A stretch of DNA of 64,000 bases. It comes from Thecaphora thlaspeos (lineage: Eukaryota; Basidiomycota; Ustilaginomycetes; Urocystidales; Glomosporiaceae). The notes under the pieces are model-generated. The model was not told the origin of the DNA, ran no database searches, and worked only from the letters and a program-made list of their open reading frames with translations. The stretch spans positions 310,001 through 374,000 of the forward strand of contig UWYS01000009.1 in assembly GCA_900291925.1 (NCBI GenBank), in the 5' to 3' direction. Positions 52,873 to 64,000 of the stretch are shown here, one piece after another (the stretch's first letter is position 1; every line of letters begins with the position of its first letter). The translations under genes were made by a program, and so were the position numbers.

Positions 52873-53177
52873 AAGGGGAAGACGACGTTGTGTGTACCCA
52901 ACTAGCTCGCGCTTACATCGCTAGATCCGACAAACAGCGGCTGAATCGAAAACTACACGCATCAACACCAGCTTGATGCACGGAGAGGAGAGACTTGATC
53001 TCGAGGCCGGGAAAAATCCATCGTATGATACACGGCCACGGCTCGAAGTGGATGAGAAAGGGACGGAAGGTTTTGTAGATACTGTACAAACTCGTCGTAA
53101 GGACGACGAAGGTGAAGGGGAAGAGGGGGGCGTGGAGTGTGGGCACCATCTCGACGTAAAAGGGCGGTAGGGACATC
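52873..53177. other. Intergenic, convergent 3' ends
   Basis: 305 bp between convergent stop codons of the phospholipase and PACT-protein genes; includes a GATACTGTACAA motif near 53078-53089. No gene seen. Confidence 0.5.
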
Positions 53178-56100
53178 TCAATGACGACGGGGAACGGTGA
53201 CCTCGCCGTGTTTCTCGGTCTCGCGGATAGCTTGTTCTTTCCTCTTCCTCTGTTGACGCACAGCTTGGTGTGCTTCGAGAAGTGACGTCTTGATCTCTCC
53301 CGTCTTTCGCCACTTGTCGGCCATCATCCTATCAACAGGCAAAACAAAGGCACATTGACAAAAAGTCAGCTTCCTGCCTTCTCATCGACGTTCTACGTTC
53401 GTAGGTGGAAATAAAGGAAAAAGGCGGTGAACGTTGTGTTTCGATACTCACTTCATCCTAACTCCCGCTCTTACAGCCTTGCCTATGACGTTCCACCTCT
53501 TCCTCGCCCTATTGGTGTTTTGCGCCGTCTTGGTCTTGTCGCTCTCGATACGAAGGTCGAGCAACATCCTGCCCACCTCCTCGTCTACGTCCACCAGACC
53601 GCGCAACAGCAGGGTGATGTACGTCTTCTGGTGCGCCAGGTCGGAGCGAAGGTTGGTTTCGCGCGTCAGCTTCGCCTTGAGGTAGCGGATTTGCAGCATC
53701 AGACCTTTGCATTCCTGCGCGTGCTGAGTGCGAAGCTCGACGAGGTGCTGTTGCGCTTGTTGGTGCGTCGCCGCGGTGTATGGCGGTGGAGCGGCGGATC
53801 TGTGGCGGCACAGGCACAGGGTGGAGAGAACCGTACGGGTGATGATGTCAGTGCACCGAGGTACAGGTCAATTCGGAAGGTCGGACCAAGGAAGAGAGGG
53901 AGGGAGACATATGGCCGCTGCTCACCTGACTCGATCGGCCTCTTCGAGCTTTGCCTTGACCTGCTCCACCTCCATCGTCTTGATCTTGAGTTGTCGGACG
54001 AGGTGCTGCACCTGCTGCATATCCCTTTCACGCTCGCGCTCCTTTTCCATCTCCTCCTTTGCCTTCTTGCGCTGCGCTCGTTCCCTCTCGGCACGCAACG
54101 CTTCTAGGTCGCTCCCCTGCCTATCGGCCTCCCTCCTCACCCTCCTCAGCTCACTCTCGAACTTGCCGACATCGCAGATGATCTCGTCGCGCTCCGCCCG
54201 CAGCCTGTCGCGATCGCCGACCACCTCGGCGTATTCGGCCCTCTTGCTGCGCAGCGCGACGTGCGTCGCTTCCATCTGCTCGATCTGCTCGTCAAGCTGC
54301 GCCTGGTGCGCCGCCAGCGCTTGTCGCGACAGTGCGAGGTCGGCAGCGACCGCCTCGTACCGCTCGTTGACCCGGGCAAAGTCGGCGTGCAGCTCGGCGC
54401 GCTGCGAGAGGAGGTCGTGGCGGTCCTGCTTGAGCTCTTCGACCTGCGCCTGGGCCGTCTCGACCTGCTTTGACAGCGCGTCCATCTGCCTCTGGACGCT
54501 GCTGGAACGTCCACCGCCGCCGGCGTCCGCATCGGCCCGGCTAGTGGATCGCTCGAACAGTTGGCGGCTCAGATTATCGAGACCGCCCATCTTGTCCTGC
54601 AGCTTCCGCTTGATCGCGTCCAGCTCTCCCTGCGTGCTCATCAGCCTCGTTTCGATCTCGGCCTTTTCCTGCGATGTCGTCTTGGACTCGGCAAACATCT
54701 CACGCTGTCGCACCTGCTCGGCGCGCAGGTCCTCCTGCAGCGAGGCCGCCGCCGAGCGGAACCGGTCCAGTTCGGCGAGTACGCCGCGGTATTCGCGCTT
54801 CTCGCGGCTGCGGTCGGCCAGCTCGTGCTCGCGTCGCTCCACCTCGGCCTCGCGCTGCTTGAGCTGATCGTGGTCGCCCGCCCATCGGCTCTTGAGCGCC
54901 TCGAGCTGGGCGTGAACGTCGGCAAACACCCTCTGCCTCTGTACGGCGCTCCGGCTGCTTTTGTTCGGACTGTCGCTGATCGAGAAGCTGGTCCCAGCAC
55001 CTCCGGCGGCGGCAGCGGTAACGGTGGCGCTTGACCGCATACGAAGACGCTCGAGCTCGGCCTCGAGCTCGGCGATCCGCTCGTGCGCCCGCTCCAGGCG
55101 CTCGGCCAGCGTGAGATGGGCAACGCCGGCGCTGTCAAGCTTCTGCAGCTTGGCGTCGATCGACGCGTTGGCCTCGTCGAGGGCCGACTCGAGGAAGGCA
55201 ATGCGCTCGGCAACATCGGCGCCGCCGAGGCTCGACTCGTTGTAGAGCCACGAGGCTTCGCTCAGGGGCGCAGGCGATCGCGGCGTCTTCATCGGGCTAA
55301 TGTGGCGTAGGCTGAGGACAGACTTGGGTAGCGGCGAGTTGCCGCCTTGCGACGCAGCAGCGTTGGCGCCCGGAGTGAGAGACGTTTTCTGCTGCTCCTG
55401 CTCCTGCTGAGAGAGAAGGGCCAAGCTGTTTCCGACGCCCGCGCTGATCATCTTACGGTACTCGTCGACGCGGAGCTGGAGCTCGCTCTTCTGCTTCCTC
55501 AGCAGCTCGAACTCGAGATCTCTGCTGCCGCGGACGCTGTCGGTCTCCGACGTCGGCGATTCCGCCCTGCCGTTGAGCTGCGCCGTGAGCTGGTCGATCG
55601 TTTGTTGCGCCTTGGAGAGCTTTCTCTCGAGCGAGGCCGCCCTCTTGGTGGCGGACGCGCCGGATTGATGGCTGCCGACGCTGCGAGTGAGCTCAGAACG
55701 TTTGGCGGTGGCGTCTGGATCCTGGTCCTGCTGGCCCTCGGCGGCTCGGGCTAGGTCCTCCTCGGCGCAGTCGGCACGTTGCCTCTCGTCGTCGAGGTCA
55801 GCTTCGAGGTCGGCTACCTCGGCTTTCCAGGCTTCGACCTGCTTTTCGAGCGCTTGGACCCGCTGGGCGTGCTCGTCGGCCCGGCTGGACGCGACGTCGG
55901 CATCGTTTTGAGCGCTTCGCACGTCGCGCTCGAGCTGCTGGGCCTTGCGCGTGAGGGTCGAGACTTGTTGCCGAAGCTCGACGTTTTCGCTTTCCGTTTC
56001 ATTCCTGCCCTCGCTGCGAGCATGTTGCGAATCGAGCTCGGTGCGCAGGCGGTCGCAGGTCTGCCTGCTCTCCTCGAGCTGAGCCTCAAGCTGCTGAACC

Positions 56101-58898
56101 TTGTCGAGCGCCTCATCCCGCTTTGCCTCGACCTTCTCCAGCATCTCGAAAGAGTAAGCCTTAGCCTGCTGGACCTGCTCCTCCACCCGCTTCCGCTCGT
56201 CCTCGAGACAATCCTCGAGGTCCAGAATATCCTCGTCCTTCTCCTTGAGCTGAGCATTGAGCTCCTGGATATCAAATTTGAGCTTCTCGAGCTTTGGCTC
56301 GCTCGAGCCTGGTGTTGGCCCGCCGCGGCTGTCGGACGAAGTGCCGGCTCTGGCCTGTGCATCATCGGAGCCAGCCTCGGCGCGAAGACGGTCGAGATCC
56401 GCGTGGAGCGTCTCAATCTCGCGCTCTCGCTCGTCCAACAGGTCGGCAAGCTCCTGAGCCTCCTTGTCGAGGGCGTTTGCGCGTTCTCGCTCGGCGAGCA
56501 GGTCTTCGGCAGCGCCACCGTGGCTCTGGCTGCCGGGCCGCGGTGAACCCGCTGCTTTCACGTCGTTGGAAGCGCTGCCAGACGTGGAGGCTTGTCGGAG
56601 CTCCTCATTCTCCCTCGCCAGGTCGTCGAGTTGCCGTGAGAGGGCGTCGCGCTCCTTCTTGAGCTCCTCGTTCTCGGCGTCGAGCCTTGCGTTGAGCTTG
56701 CTCTGGTACACAGCGAGACGGGAGGGGTCGACGCGAGCTCGTGCGGCCGTGTTGGCGTCCGTGCCGACCTCGGCTGCGCCCAGCCCGGGGAACGAGGTGT
56801 TTGCGCGGAGACCGAGCGGGCCGTGCACGGACGTCTGGGGCGGCGCGGTGAGGTCGTTTGACGAGGCCTCGGACAGGCCGGCAAAGGACTCCAGGATCGT
56901 CTGGTGGTCGAGGCCGCTGCGCGAAGAGCCGTCGTATGCTGCGTGCGGCGACCCTTGACTCTGCGCGCTGTCGGAGCGACCGCTGGTGTCTCCAAGGCGC
57001 GATAGGGCCCCACGCCTCAGGAGCTCGGCGATACCACCTTTGGGCAGCGGCGTCCTTCCCGCTGCGAGCGTGTTGGCCTTGCCGAGCCTGTCCATCCGGA
57101 GCTTCGGCGTGTTGGCGTCGACGTGCGAGGATGAGTCGTCGCTTTCGCCGTGCAGCTGCGCCTGAACATCGGCGAAGTGCCCGGGAGTCTGGCTCAGCAT
57201 GGCCTGAGCTTGCAGCCTCTCGAGTGTGCGAATGCGGGTGTCCTTTCTGCTGCTGCCGATGGTCGCCGTCGCTTTCACGCTGTTAAGGAGGTATGCCTTC
57301 ATCTTCTCGTGGTCCGCCGCCGTGTTCTGAGCACGAGGCGTTGCTGCGCCGACGTGAGCAGCTCCATTCTGACCAGCGGTAGCATCAGCAGCGTTCGCCT
57401 GCGCCGCGGTGCCATCCTGTGTTGCGCCCCTCTGAGGAGTGTATTCGCCATCCTGTGGGAGAGGCGGCCTCGTCCTTCCAAAGGCTCCCGGAACGCCCTG
57501 CCGAGCTAGACGGGCGGCGGCCGGACTGGAGAAGGTGGTCGCCGAGCTCCTCTCGCCCTCTGCCTCAAAGCCTGTCCGGCTGCTGGCGTCGGCCGAGGAA
57601 GGGTGCGGCGCCGCCGAGTCTTCTGCTTTGATTGCGCCTGAAGGGGTAGATGTGCTGTTGGCGAGGGACTGCCGCCCGTCCTGTTGCTCCTGCTCGCCGG
57701 TCACCTCATCCTCGTCGACCATGGACTCGTCGTTGATGTCGCCCAGCTGCCTCCGGGCCTCCCGCCGTCGCCTCCAGTCGCTGCCTCCGCTTCCGCCCAG
57801 CTCGCTGCCATCGGATCGAGGCTGCAGCGAAGATCGTGCCGACGCTTCGGGCGCCGCACTAGGCGTATCCTGGGGCGCCTGGATCTCTGAAGTGTGCATC
57901 GTGCCAGTCTGGACGTCACCATCTGCGTGCGCATCGACATCGACGGCCGAGTCTGCCTCGCTCTCTGACGGCGCGGCTGCCGAGACGGTATCATAGACTA
58001 CAAAGTCCCTCGCTGCGGCCGGCGTCCGCCCAGGGGCGCCCTGTTCGGCTCCCTGCCGCTCTCCAGAGGCAGCATCAAGGTAGGCATCCTCGTCCTCTGG
58101 GGCGATCGAGCTCTCCGTCAGGTCATCGAGCGTTGTGGAGGCTGAACGCATCGATTTGGCACCCTGCGTTGCCGAGCCAAGCGTGCTGTCGACCATGGTC
58201 GCGCGGCTTCGGCTAACGCTCGTACCGCCGCTGGCGGTGGCGTAGTGGGCCTGTCGGATCGTCATCGTAGTGCGGGAGCGCGAGCCGACGGTCGAAGCCG
58301 GACCGGCTCGCTGCGGTGTCGAGGTCAGAGGGGGCGAGACCGCCCTAAGGTGGCCGTATGGGTCGGGGAACTGGTGTGTCCGTGATGAGTCCGGGTGTTG
58401 ATCCATCGAGACGGAGGAGGCGGCCGAGAAGGGCGCGATGCCGTGCTCGGCGTCCGCGTCTGCTGTGGGTACCGATCCATGTTTGGCTCTCGGCCTGACG
58501 GAGGAAGAGGTCGATGAAGACTGGGCAGAGTCAGGGCGCGGTTGGACGTTCTCTTTTGACTGCTGCTGCTGCTGCTGCTGCTTGTTGGACATGGCAACAG
58601 CGGCCGCAAGGGAGACGGCGGGCTTCTGGGCCGCCGGCTGGCCGGCGTGATTGGAGATGTCGAAGCTCTGGTCTTCTCTGTAGGAGCCCGCCGAAGAGGT
58701 GGATGCCCTAGAGTAGGAGGCATGGTTGTTGGTGTAGCTGTTGAGCGGATGCCTGGTGTTCGACGACGACAGGCTCTGGTCGCTGCGTGTGCCACCGGCA
58801 GCGGGTAGCGAGAGGTCGAGCTCGGACTGATCTCGCATCAGGTCTTGTGCGATCTGCCTCTCGAGGCGGGAAGGGGTGCCGAAGTGGAAGTCCATCAT
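53178..58898 (-). CDS. Spindle pole body coiled-coil protein with PACT-like C-terminus (Pcp1/Spc110-like)
   Basis: Three exons (58898-53926, 53799-53452, 53328-53178) join in phase to 1823 aa. The first 650 residues are disordered and Ser/Ala/Gln-rich. From about 950 to 1650 the sequence is long heptad coiled coil (for example KLNARLDAENEELKKERDAL). The C-terminus carries the PACT-like block: GLMLQIRYLKAKLTRETNLR, DLAHQKTYITLLLRGL, RARKRWNVIGKAVRAGVRMK. PACT domains bind calmodulin and tether gamma-tubulin scaffolds to centrosomes or spindle pole bodies. I do not clearly see a CM1 motif. The start MMDFHFGTPSRLERQIAQDL follows an untranslated leader. Upstream MluI boxes suggest cell-cycle control. 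Confidence 0.82.
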
Positions 58899-59586
58899 GG
58901 CCTGTTTATGAGGGTGTGATGGCTGGCGCCTGATGATTGACGCCTGTATGCAGGACCTGCCACGTCGGCGCAAGAGCCGAGTGCCAATGGACGGATCTCT
59001 CGCGGCAGCTTTAGAGGCTATTCTCGGGAACAGGGGCGTGCTAGCACAGGTGTTGGGGCTGTTGGCGTTGCGTCGACGAGCGTCAGTCGTCCGTCTGCCG
59101 AAACGGCAGGAGCTCCTCGAGCTGGGTGGTGTAATGAACAAGGTCGAGCGAGCGCCTGGTGTGGATGCCGGTGGTGTGTGTGGGCGTGTGAGACCGAAGA
59201 CACAAGTTGTGCAGGATGTGTGCAGGATGATGATAGGATGAATAAATCTGGAGGAAAGTTGCAGACTGCGTTGCCAGAGGTGAGATGTGGTGAGTGTGCG
59301 AGAGAGAGAGAGAGAGAAACTCACCATCCACGATCTGCCTCGCGCCGGCCAGAGGCAACCCAACAAGGCGCACCCTTTCGTCTGGAACGTCGCCCTGTGT
59401 GTTTTTTCCCACACCCGACTTCCGCGCTTCATCCCCTCCACGCGTCTCGACCACACAACACGTGCCTCCACGCGTCTTGTTTACACGTCACGCGTCCTAA
59501 CGCGTCTCGTCCTCACAGCACGCGCCGCGACGCATCTCGTCCCGAACGGCGGCACGCGCCTCCGACCGTCCCCTCTCGCTGCCGAC
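58899..59586. promoter_or_regulatory. Promoter region of the PACT protein
   Basis: 688 bp between the PACT-protein start and the methyltransferase stop. It holds four MluI cell-cycle boxes and a (GA)n run near 59300-59318. The open frame across it is an upstream extension without homology. Confidence 0.5.
59440..59505 (-). promoter_or_regulatory. Cluster of four ACGCGT MluI cell-cycle boxes
   Basis: ACGCGT occurs at 59440, 59470, 59490 and 59500, spaced 30, 20 and 10 bp. In fungi this is the binding core of MBF (Mbp1/Swi6-type), which drives G1/S transcription. The cluster lies about 540-610 bp upstream of the PACT-protein start, a plausible target for cell-cycle timing. Confidence 0.6.
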
Positions 59587-61206
59587 TCACTCCGGCCGCC
59601 GGACCGCCACCACCCTGAGGCGCACATACATCATCGTCCATGCATCCCGCTCGACGTCGTAGCAGTCGACCTTCATTCCTTGCTCCACCTCATCCAGAAC
59701 CTCTGTGCGCGTCTCTTCCGCCTCAAAGGTGTTGAGGAACGGCCCGGCAAAGGTGCGCAGCCACCCCTTGATGCCAGACGACTTTGGCAGCTCAGTGATC
59801 CGCGGGACCAACTCGCAGTGTTTCACCTCAAAGCCTCCCTATTCGAGCAGCTTGGTATACTGCTCGACGGTCGGGAAGAACCTGCGTGTAAACAAGTCAT
59901 CAAGTACGCCGAAGTTGGCGTCAGGAAGCGGTCGCAGACGTTGAACGTTTTCGATGAGCTGTCAGTGCCCGTCATGCTACAAAAGGGGCTCTTCGTTTCT
60001 GAGGCATATCTGCTCACCAAAGATCGAGCGCTTCGGGATCGGCACCCCGTCTGCGGCAGCTGTCGTGCAGGAGAGAGCGCACGCCGATGCAATTGAGGAA
60101 GCCGCCCATCTCGGCGGCAAACACGCCGTTCGGCCGCAGCGCTCCGTGTATACCGCTAATCACCTGCGACGGAGACTTCTTCATCCAGTGTAGCTGCGTT
60201 GCAACCGGGCGTGAGGTGTCAAGGAGACCGGGTTTGATCAGGATTAACAAGGACACCGCGAGAGAAGCGTCAGCTCGAGTGACCATCGAACGCGGAACAG
60301 TCATTGACGAAATGGCCAGTCGTGCGTTTCCGAGTCTGAATGAGCGAGAGATTGGAAACGGCTAGACTTACGGCTGCATTGCTGTGAGGTACAAGCGATC
60401 AGTCGATCGATTCGTCGTTATGCGTCGACTGCTGTCAGTATCATCCTGATCTCCTTGTGTTTGTCCCGCGTTCGCGTACACGCAGGTAAACGGGTACAAA
60501 AGGAATCCTCACCTAAAGACCTTGTCGAACGTCCCCTTGAGGCTATCCTCCAGGCTCGCGGCAAATTCGTGTCCGTCTATTACTCGGAAGTCGACCAAGT
60601 GACCGAGGTATTTGGAACCTGCATCTTGCACGGAGGTGGCTTCCAGAAGCCTTTTGGCTTTTTGGACCATGTCTGATGACGCATCGATCCCAAGCAAGTA
60701 GGCCGAGGAGCTAGATCCATCGCCTTGATTCGAAATCAGGCCTGCCACCTCCAAGGTGAGCTCGCCGCTGCCTGTTAAGAGCAGCCCCGAGCAGAGGTTA
60801 CAGAATATTCTCTGGTCGCAATCGAGTCAGCTTGCCGTGCCGAGACGAGGGCGAAGGCAAACGATGAGGGAACAAGCTCACCGCAACCGAGGTCTAGGAT
60901 CCGGTCGCCCGGCCTAGCATCGAGCAGAGCGAGGACAGGAGACGTGTAGACGGCAGAGTAGACCTGTAAGGCAAGCGCAAACGTGGTAGGGTGAAGCGTG
61001 CCCCCGCACGGCTGTGTCAGGAGGGTGTGATCGCAGCCGGCGTCGAGAGAGAAGTCGACACTATCTGAGGCTCTTCCCTTAAAACCTGGATACGTCTTCC
61101 CGGCGCAGCACGTTCGCCTCTCTTGCGCTACGTGATCTACATATGCACTCACGAACGAAGCGTTCTGGCGGTAGAGCTCGGCATTGTCAGATCGATGATA
61201 GGACAT
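59587..61206 (-). pseudogene. Class I SAM methyltransferase, six exons, in-frame TAG
   Basis: Exons inferred: 61206-61153, 60963-60882, 60771-60513, 60381-60372 (10 nt), 60193-60018 and 59881-59587, with five GT-AG introns of 110-189 nt and fully consistent phase (876 nt). The protein starts MSYHRSDNAELYRQNASFVY; motif I is ILDLGCGSGELTLEVAGL, then YLLGIDASSDMVQKA, FDKVFSNAALHWMKK and GVFAAEMGGF. The LHWM and overall order resemble trans-aconitate methyltransferase-like enzymes. A TAG at 59841-59839 interrupts the last exon (YTKLLE-stop-GGFEVKHCEL), probably from GAG; the coding-quality sequence continues 83 codons to a normal stop. It is either a nonsense allele or a sequencing error; a truncated enzyme would lose about 85 residues. 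Confidence 0.78.
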
Positions 61207-62130
61207 GGTCAGACTCTTTGAAACCCGGCCGAATCTTGACGGATGAAAGGGGAGTGAATGCGTTGGATCAGGCCGGTGGTCGTCTGAGAGGTGCGAGAGG
61301 GGGCATGAGAGAAGTAGGTGTGGAAAGAAGGTTGTCGCGTGAGGAGATCGCGCATTGTAATCAGACAAATGCCAGTGGCTCTGAAATGCCGTACGCGTCC
61401 TGCTCTGACTCGATGCCGACCAGCAGCGGACGAGCCAACTGGCGGGCCACGCGGGGTCGGCATCGACGCGGCCTCGCCATGCTTGACACATGCTCGAGGC
61501 GGGGTATCCGATGTGTATGTCTCCCTTCTCCCGCCATTGATTGTGTTTCTACATTCTGCTGCCTGGATAAGTAGCGACCGGTAACTAGGCAAGATCAGCG
61601 TCTTGACACACCGGCTCTGGCGAGCTGTCGGCCACGTCTTTCACATGTCTGGACGAGCACAGAGAGATGCATAAGAGTAGACCAAGTGGTGCGTCCAGGC
61701 AAGGACCGGCTGAAGTGGCGCCCTTACAGTATTGTAAAGTTGTGTGCCCTCTGGATGTCAGGTCGTGATCTATGGTAGGCTCGGAAGTGGACGACAAGCT
61801 ACAAATATAGATATAAATAATACCCATCTCGCACGAGCCGGCCGGAAGTTACGGACGGCTCGACGGTACTGTATGAGCCGTCCAGACGCATCGTCCTACT
61901 CAAAACTCGCCCCCGCGCCAACCGAAGGATTATTATTAACTATACCACGGAGGTTGACCGGGTACGTAAGCCGGGAAGACCGTCGCATGCATGTCCGCTG
62001 CGGGTGCTCACCGGACTTCCGCCGCACCCTGCATACATGTGTCTCTCAGCTGATGAGGATTTCGCCACGACGGAGCGGAAATAATGACGCGGCGAAGCGT
62101 CCCGGCCCTCTCTGCTTCCAAACAAAGGTC

Positions 62131-62203
62131 GACGTCTCCACGGGCGTCTCCACGGGCGTCTCCACGGGCGTCTCCACGGGCGTCTCCATGGGCGTCTCCA
62201 CGG
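62131..62203. repeat. 12-bp tandem repeat (GGGCGTCTCCAC)
   Basis: About six near-perfect units; the last but one carries a single change (CCATGGG). Confidence 0.9.
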
Positions 62204-63869
62204 ATCAGCTGTAGCAGAAGCGCAGCCGGCAAGATGGGTGCGGAGCTTGAGACACCAGAGTCTTAGCCATGGTCCAGCGTTCAACCACTCTAAGCACACC
62301 TGGGCAGGCTAGCTTTGCCAGGTGCTCTACAGTACCCATTGTTCAGGAATGATTCTGAGCGAAGCTCAGCCACACTAAGGGGGAAGGCACGATCGCATCA
62401 ATACGCCACAGTAATTTTTAGCAGTACTGCCAAGACTTTGCTAGCTGCAGTACCATCCTCTCGCGGCTCGGCGCGATCGTCGGACGTCGAGCTTGTGCGT
62501 CAAGTTGGTCTGCCACATGGTACCATCAATGCAAGTCGTCGGCAATTGAAGTTCGCTTCCCTTTGTCAAGGACCGAGTGCAACGAGACGACGAGGAGCTT
62601 CTTCACCGAACGACACGCGACGAGAAAGGTATGTACGTACAGTAAGTTACAGTGACAACGGGGTGCCACGAGGGTCGCTGGGACCAGCGTCGGCTAGAGA
62701 GACTCGTACATACAACTGATAGGGTATGCATTCGCCTGTTCGTTACAGAGTACATGTACGTATGCACCTCTTTGTAAGAGAGCGAGGGGCCGCATCGGCT
62801 AAGTAAGTAGCATGTCGGGCTGGCCGGGCAGCAACGCAGCGCCACAGTGAGTGGGGCGGAACCAAGTCATCGGAGGCGCTCCGTCCAGCGCGGCATAGCC
62901 AGCACGTTCACTCTGGCGACGTCGACAGCTACGTCTTCCACTCACTTCGGCCCGATTCTAGGACATGATCGGGAGGACGAGGCTGTGCTAGAGAAGACCG
63001 GGAACGGAAATGGCCAATTCGCTCGACAGGTGTCAGCTCGGGTGGATCCGCGATGCAGTCCGCGATGCAGTCCGAGATGCAAGCAGTTGCTACTCAAGCG
63101 GTATCCCTGTCGCCGGAGGCTCGTGGCCTTGGCGTTGGCTGGGTCGCACATCTCGGCCCTGCGTTGCGATGCTGCGCACCAGATCTCCGGAAGTCGTTGC
63201 ATGTGTCTCGGGGTTCGAGGCAAGTCAACATGCACCAGACCGGCTGCCTCGATCACGACGATGTACAGACCACGGTCGTCATCCTCGTTTACGTCTACGG
63301 TATGCGCTTTGCGGCGCTGCAAGAGAGGCTGTCGAGCATGACCGTCGAGATCGCTAGTTGGTACTTGACAGCCGAACTGAGCCGCAAGCAGTCATTGATC
63401 CCAAACGCCAATCTCCCGCTCACGTCACGGGAGCGTGCTGTATGTACTGTACGTAGATGGTGGGTCTTTATGTATATGGTTACACACAGGCTGGCGGCTC
63501 TTCGGGTAGCGTCAATGGTGCATGCCTTGGCGCAGAGCAGCGGGGGCTGTACATATGTACAGTGAGCTTTAGTAGGAGCTGGAAGGGGTTGTGCTCCGAC
63601 GGCGGTGGCCGAACAAGGTGGTGGCGGAGGGATTTATGAGTGGGCGGCGAGATCCCCTACGCCCTGCGAATAGAAAAGCAAAACACAGTCCGATGTCGGC
63701 GGCTACCGAACGAGGCCAGGACAGGCAAAGGACCAGGCTAGGCGTGGTTGTGCGTGCGTGCGTGCGTGCGTGCCTGCCTACCTGCGGCTGTAGCCGTCGA
63801 GAGGTCGGGTCCGTCTTTGCTCTAGCTTTCGCTCGCTTTTCCTTGTTCGCTTGCTCGCTTCTTCCCGAT

Positions 63870-63909
63870 CGCCCATTCGCCCATTCGCCCATTCGCCCAT
63901 TCGCCCATC
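63870..63909. repeat. 8-bp tandem repeat (CGCCCATT)
   Basis: Five consecutive units, the last lacking TT. A GTGC run lies 120 bp upstream (63749-63772). Confidence 0.9.
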
Positions 63910-63969
63910 GCCCCTCTGCACTCGGACGGGGCGACCGCATTCCTCGCTGCCCCTCCGTCCCTAGCTCCC

Positions 63970-63998
63970 GCACCGTCCCCCACCGTCCCCCACCGTCA
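63970..63998. repeat. 10-bp tandem repeat (ACCGTCCCCC)
   Basis: Almost three units at the right edge of the window; may continue beyond it. Confidence 0.8.
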
Positions 63999-64000
63999 GC

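Larger units (their letters stand above)
61207..64000. other. Gene-poor right end
   Basis: 2.8 kb with no supported gene. The first 100-200 bp must include the methyltransferase promoter. It contains TGTAC-type motifs (61726, 61866, 62633-62654, 63443-63452, 63549-63565), GATGCAGTCCG repeats near 63050-63080, and three simple tandem arrays. Composition resembles the 7.6-14 kb gene-poor region. Confidence 0.5.

Noticed and set aside
63740..64000. Possible telomere or subtelomere at the right edge
   Set aside because: The GTGC, CGCCCATT and ACCGTCCCCC repeats are short and not TTAGGG-like; nothing shows a chromosome end.

Overview
This window looks like nuclear DNA of a GC-rich basidiomycete fungus, most likely from the smut lineage (Ustilaginomycotina). 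The evidence is eukaryotic: spliced genes with GT-AG introns of about 100-190 nt, long low-complexity and Ser/Ala/Gln-rich tails, short intergenic distances, and a fungal gene set (lanosterol synthase, spindle-pole PACT protein, Arp2/3 subunit, vacuolar amino acid transporter). The lineage is an inference; no ribosomal marker is present. I rebuilt exon structures by matching splice sites, reading phase and protein family motifs.

Layout. 1-7.6 kb: a PNGase A-type glycoamidase cut by the left edge, Arp2/3 subunit 1, and a PAS-kinase-like Ser/Thr kinase. 7.6-14 kb: a gene-poor stretch that carries repeated TGTACTGTAC-type palindromes. 14-33.6 kb: a dense housekeeping block (mitochondrial bL34, gamma-glutamyl phosphate reductase, RMD1-like protein, a small RGG protein, lanosterol synthase, KISH, SUA5, eIF2B gamma, an AVT-type transporter), with several head-to-head pairs sharing promoters.

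33.6-38 kb is an island with almost no CpG and many TG/CA dinucleotides. It holds a decayed gene resembling the transposon-associated TET/JBP-like 2-oxoglutarate dioxygenases of basidiomycetes, a diverged inverted repeat, and a younger CpG-retaining 921-bp inverted-repeat DNA element. A second, inverted copy of this element (889 bp) lies at 45.2-46.1 kb. Both copies carry the same 168-codon transposase fragment.

38-52.9 kb: a secreted Cys/Trp-rich protein with Kex2-type KR sites, a frameshifted P-loop protein of a large fungal family, the second element copy abutting the stop codon of a secreted/membrane protein of unknown function, and a DDHD-domain phospholipase preceded by sixteen 15-bp tandem repeats. 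52.9-61.2 kb: a 1823-residue coiled-coil protein ending in a PACT-like domain, with four MluI cell-cycle boxes upstream, then a six-exon SAM methyltransferase gene with a 10-nt microexon and an in-frame stop. 61.2-64 kb is gene-poor, with short tandem repeats and more TGTAC motifs.

The most interesting points are the CpG-free transposon graveyard with its dioxygenase fossil, the Kex2-type Cys/Trp-rich secreted protein, and the dispersed palindromes of the gene-poor regions.
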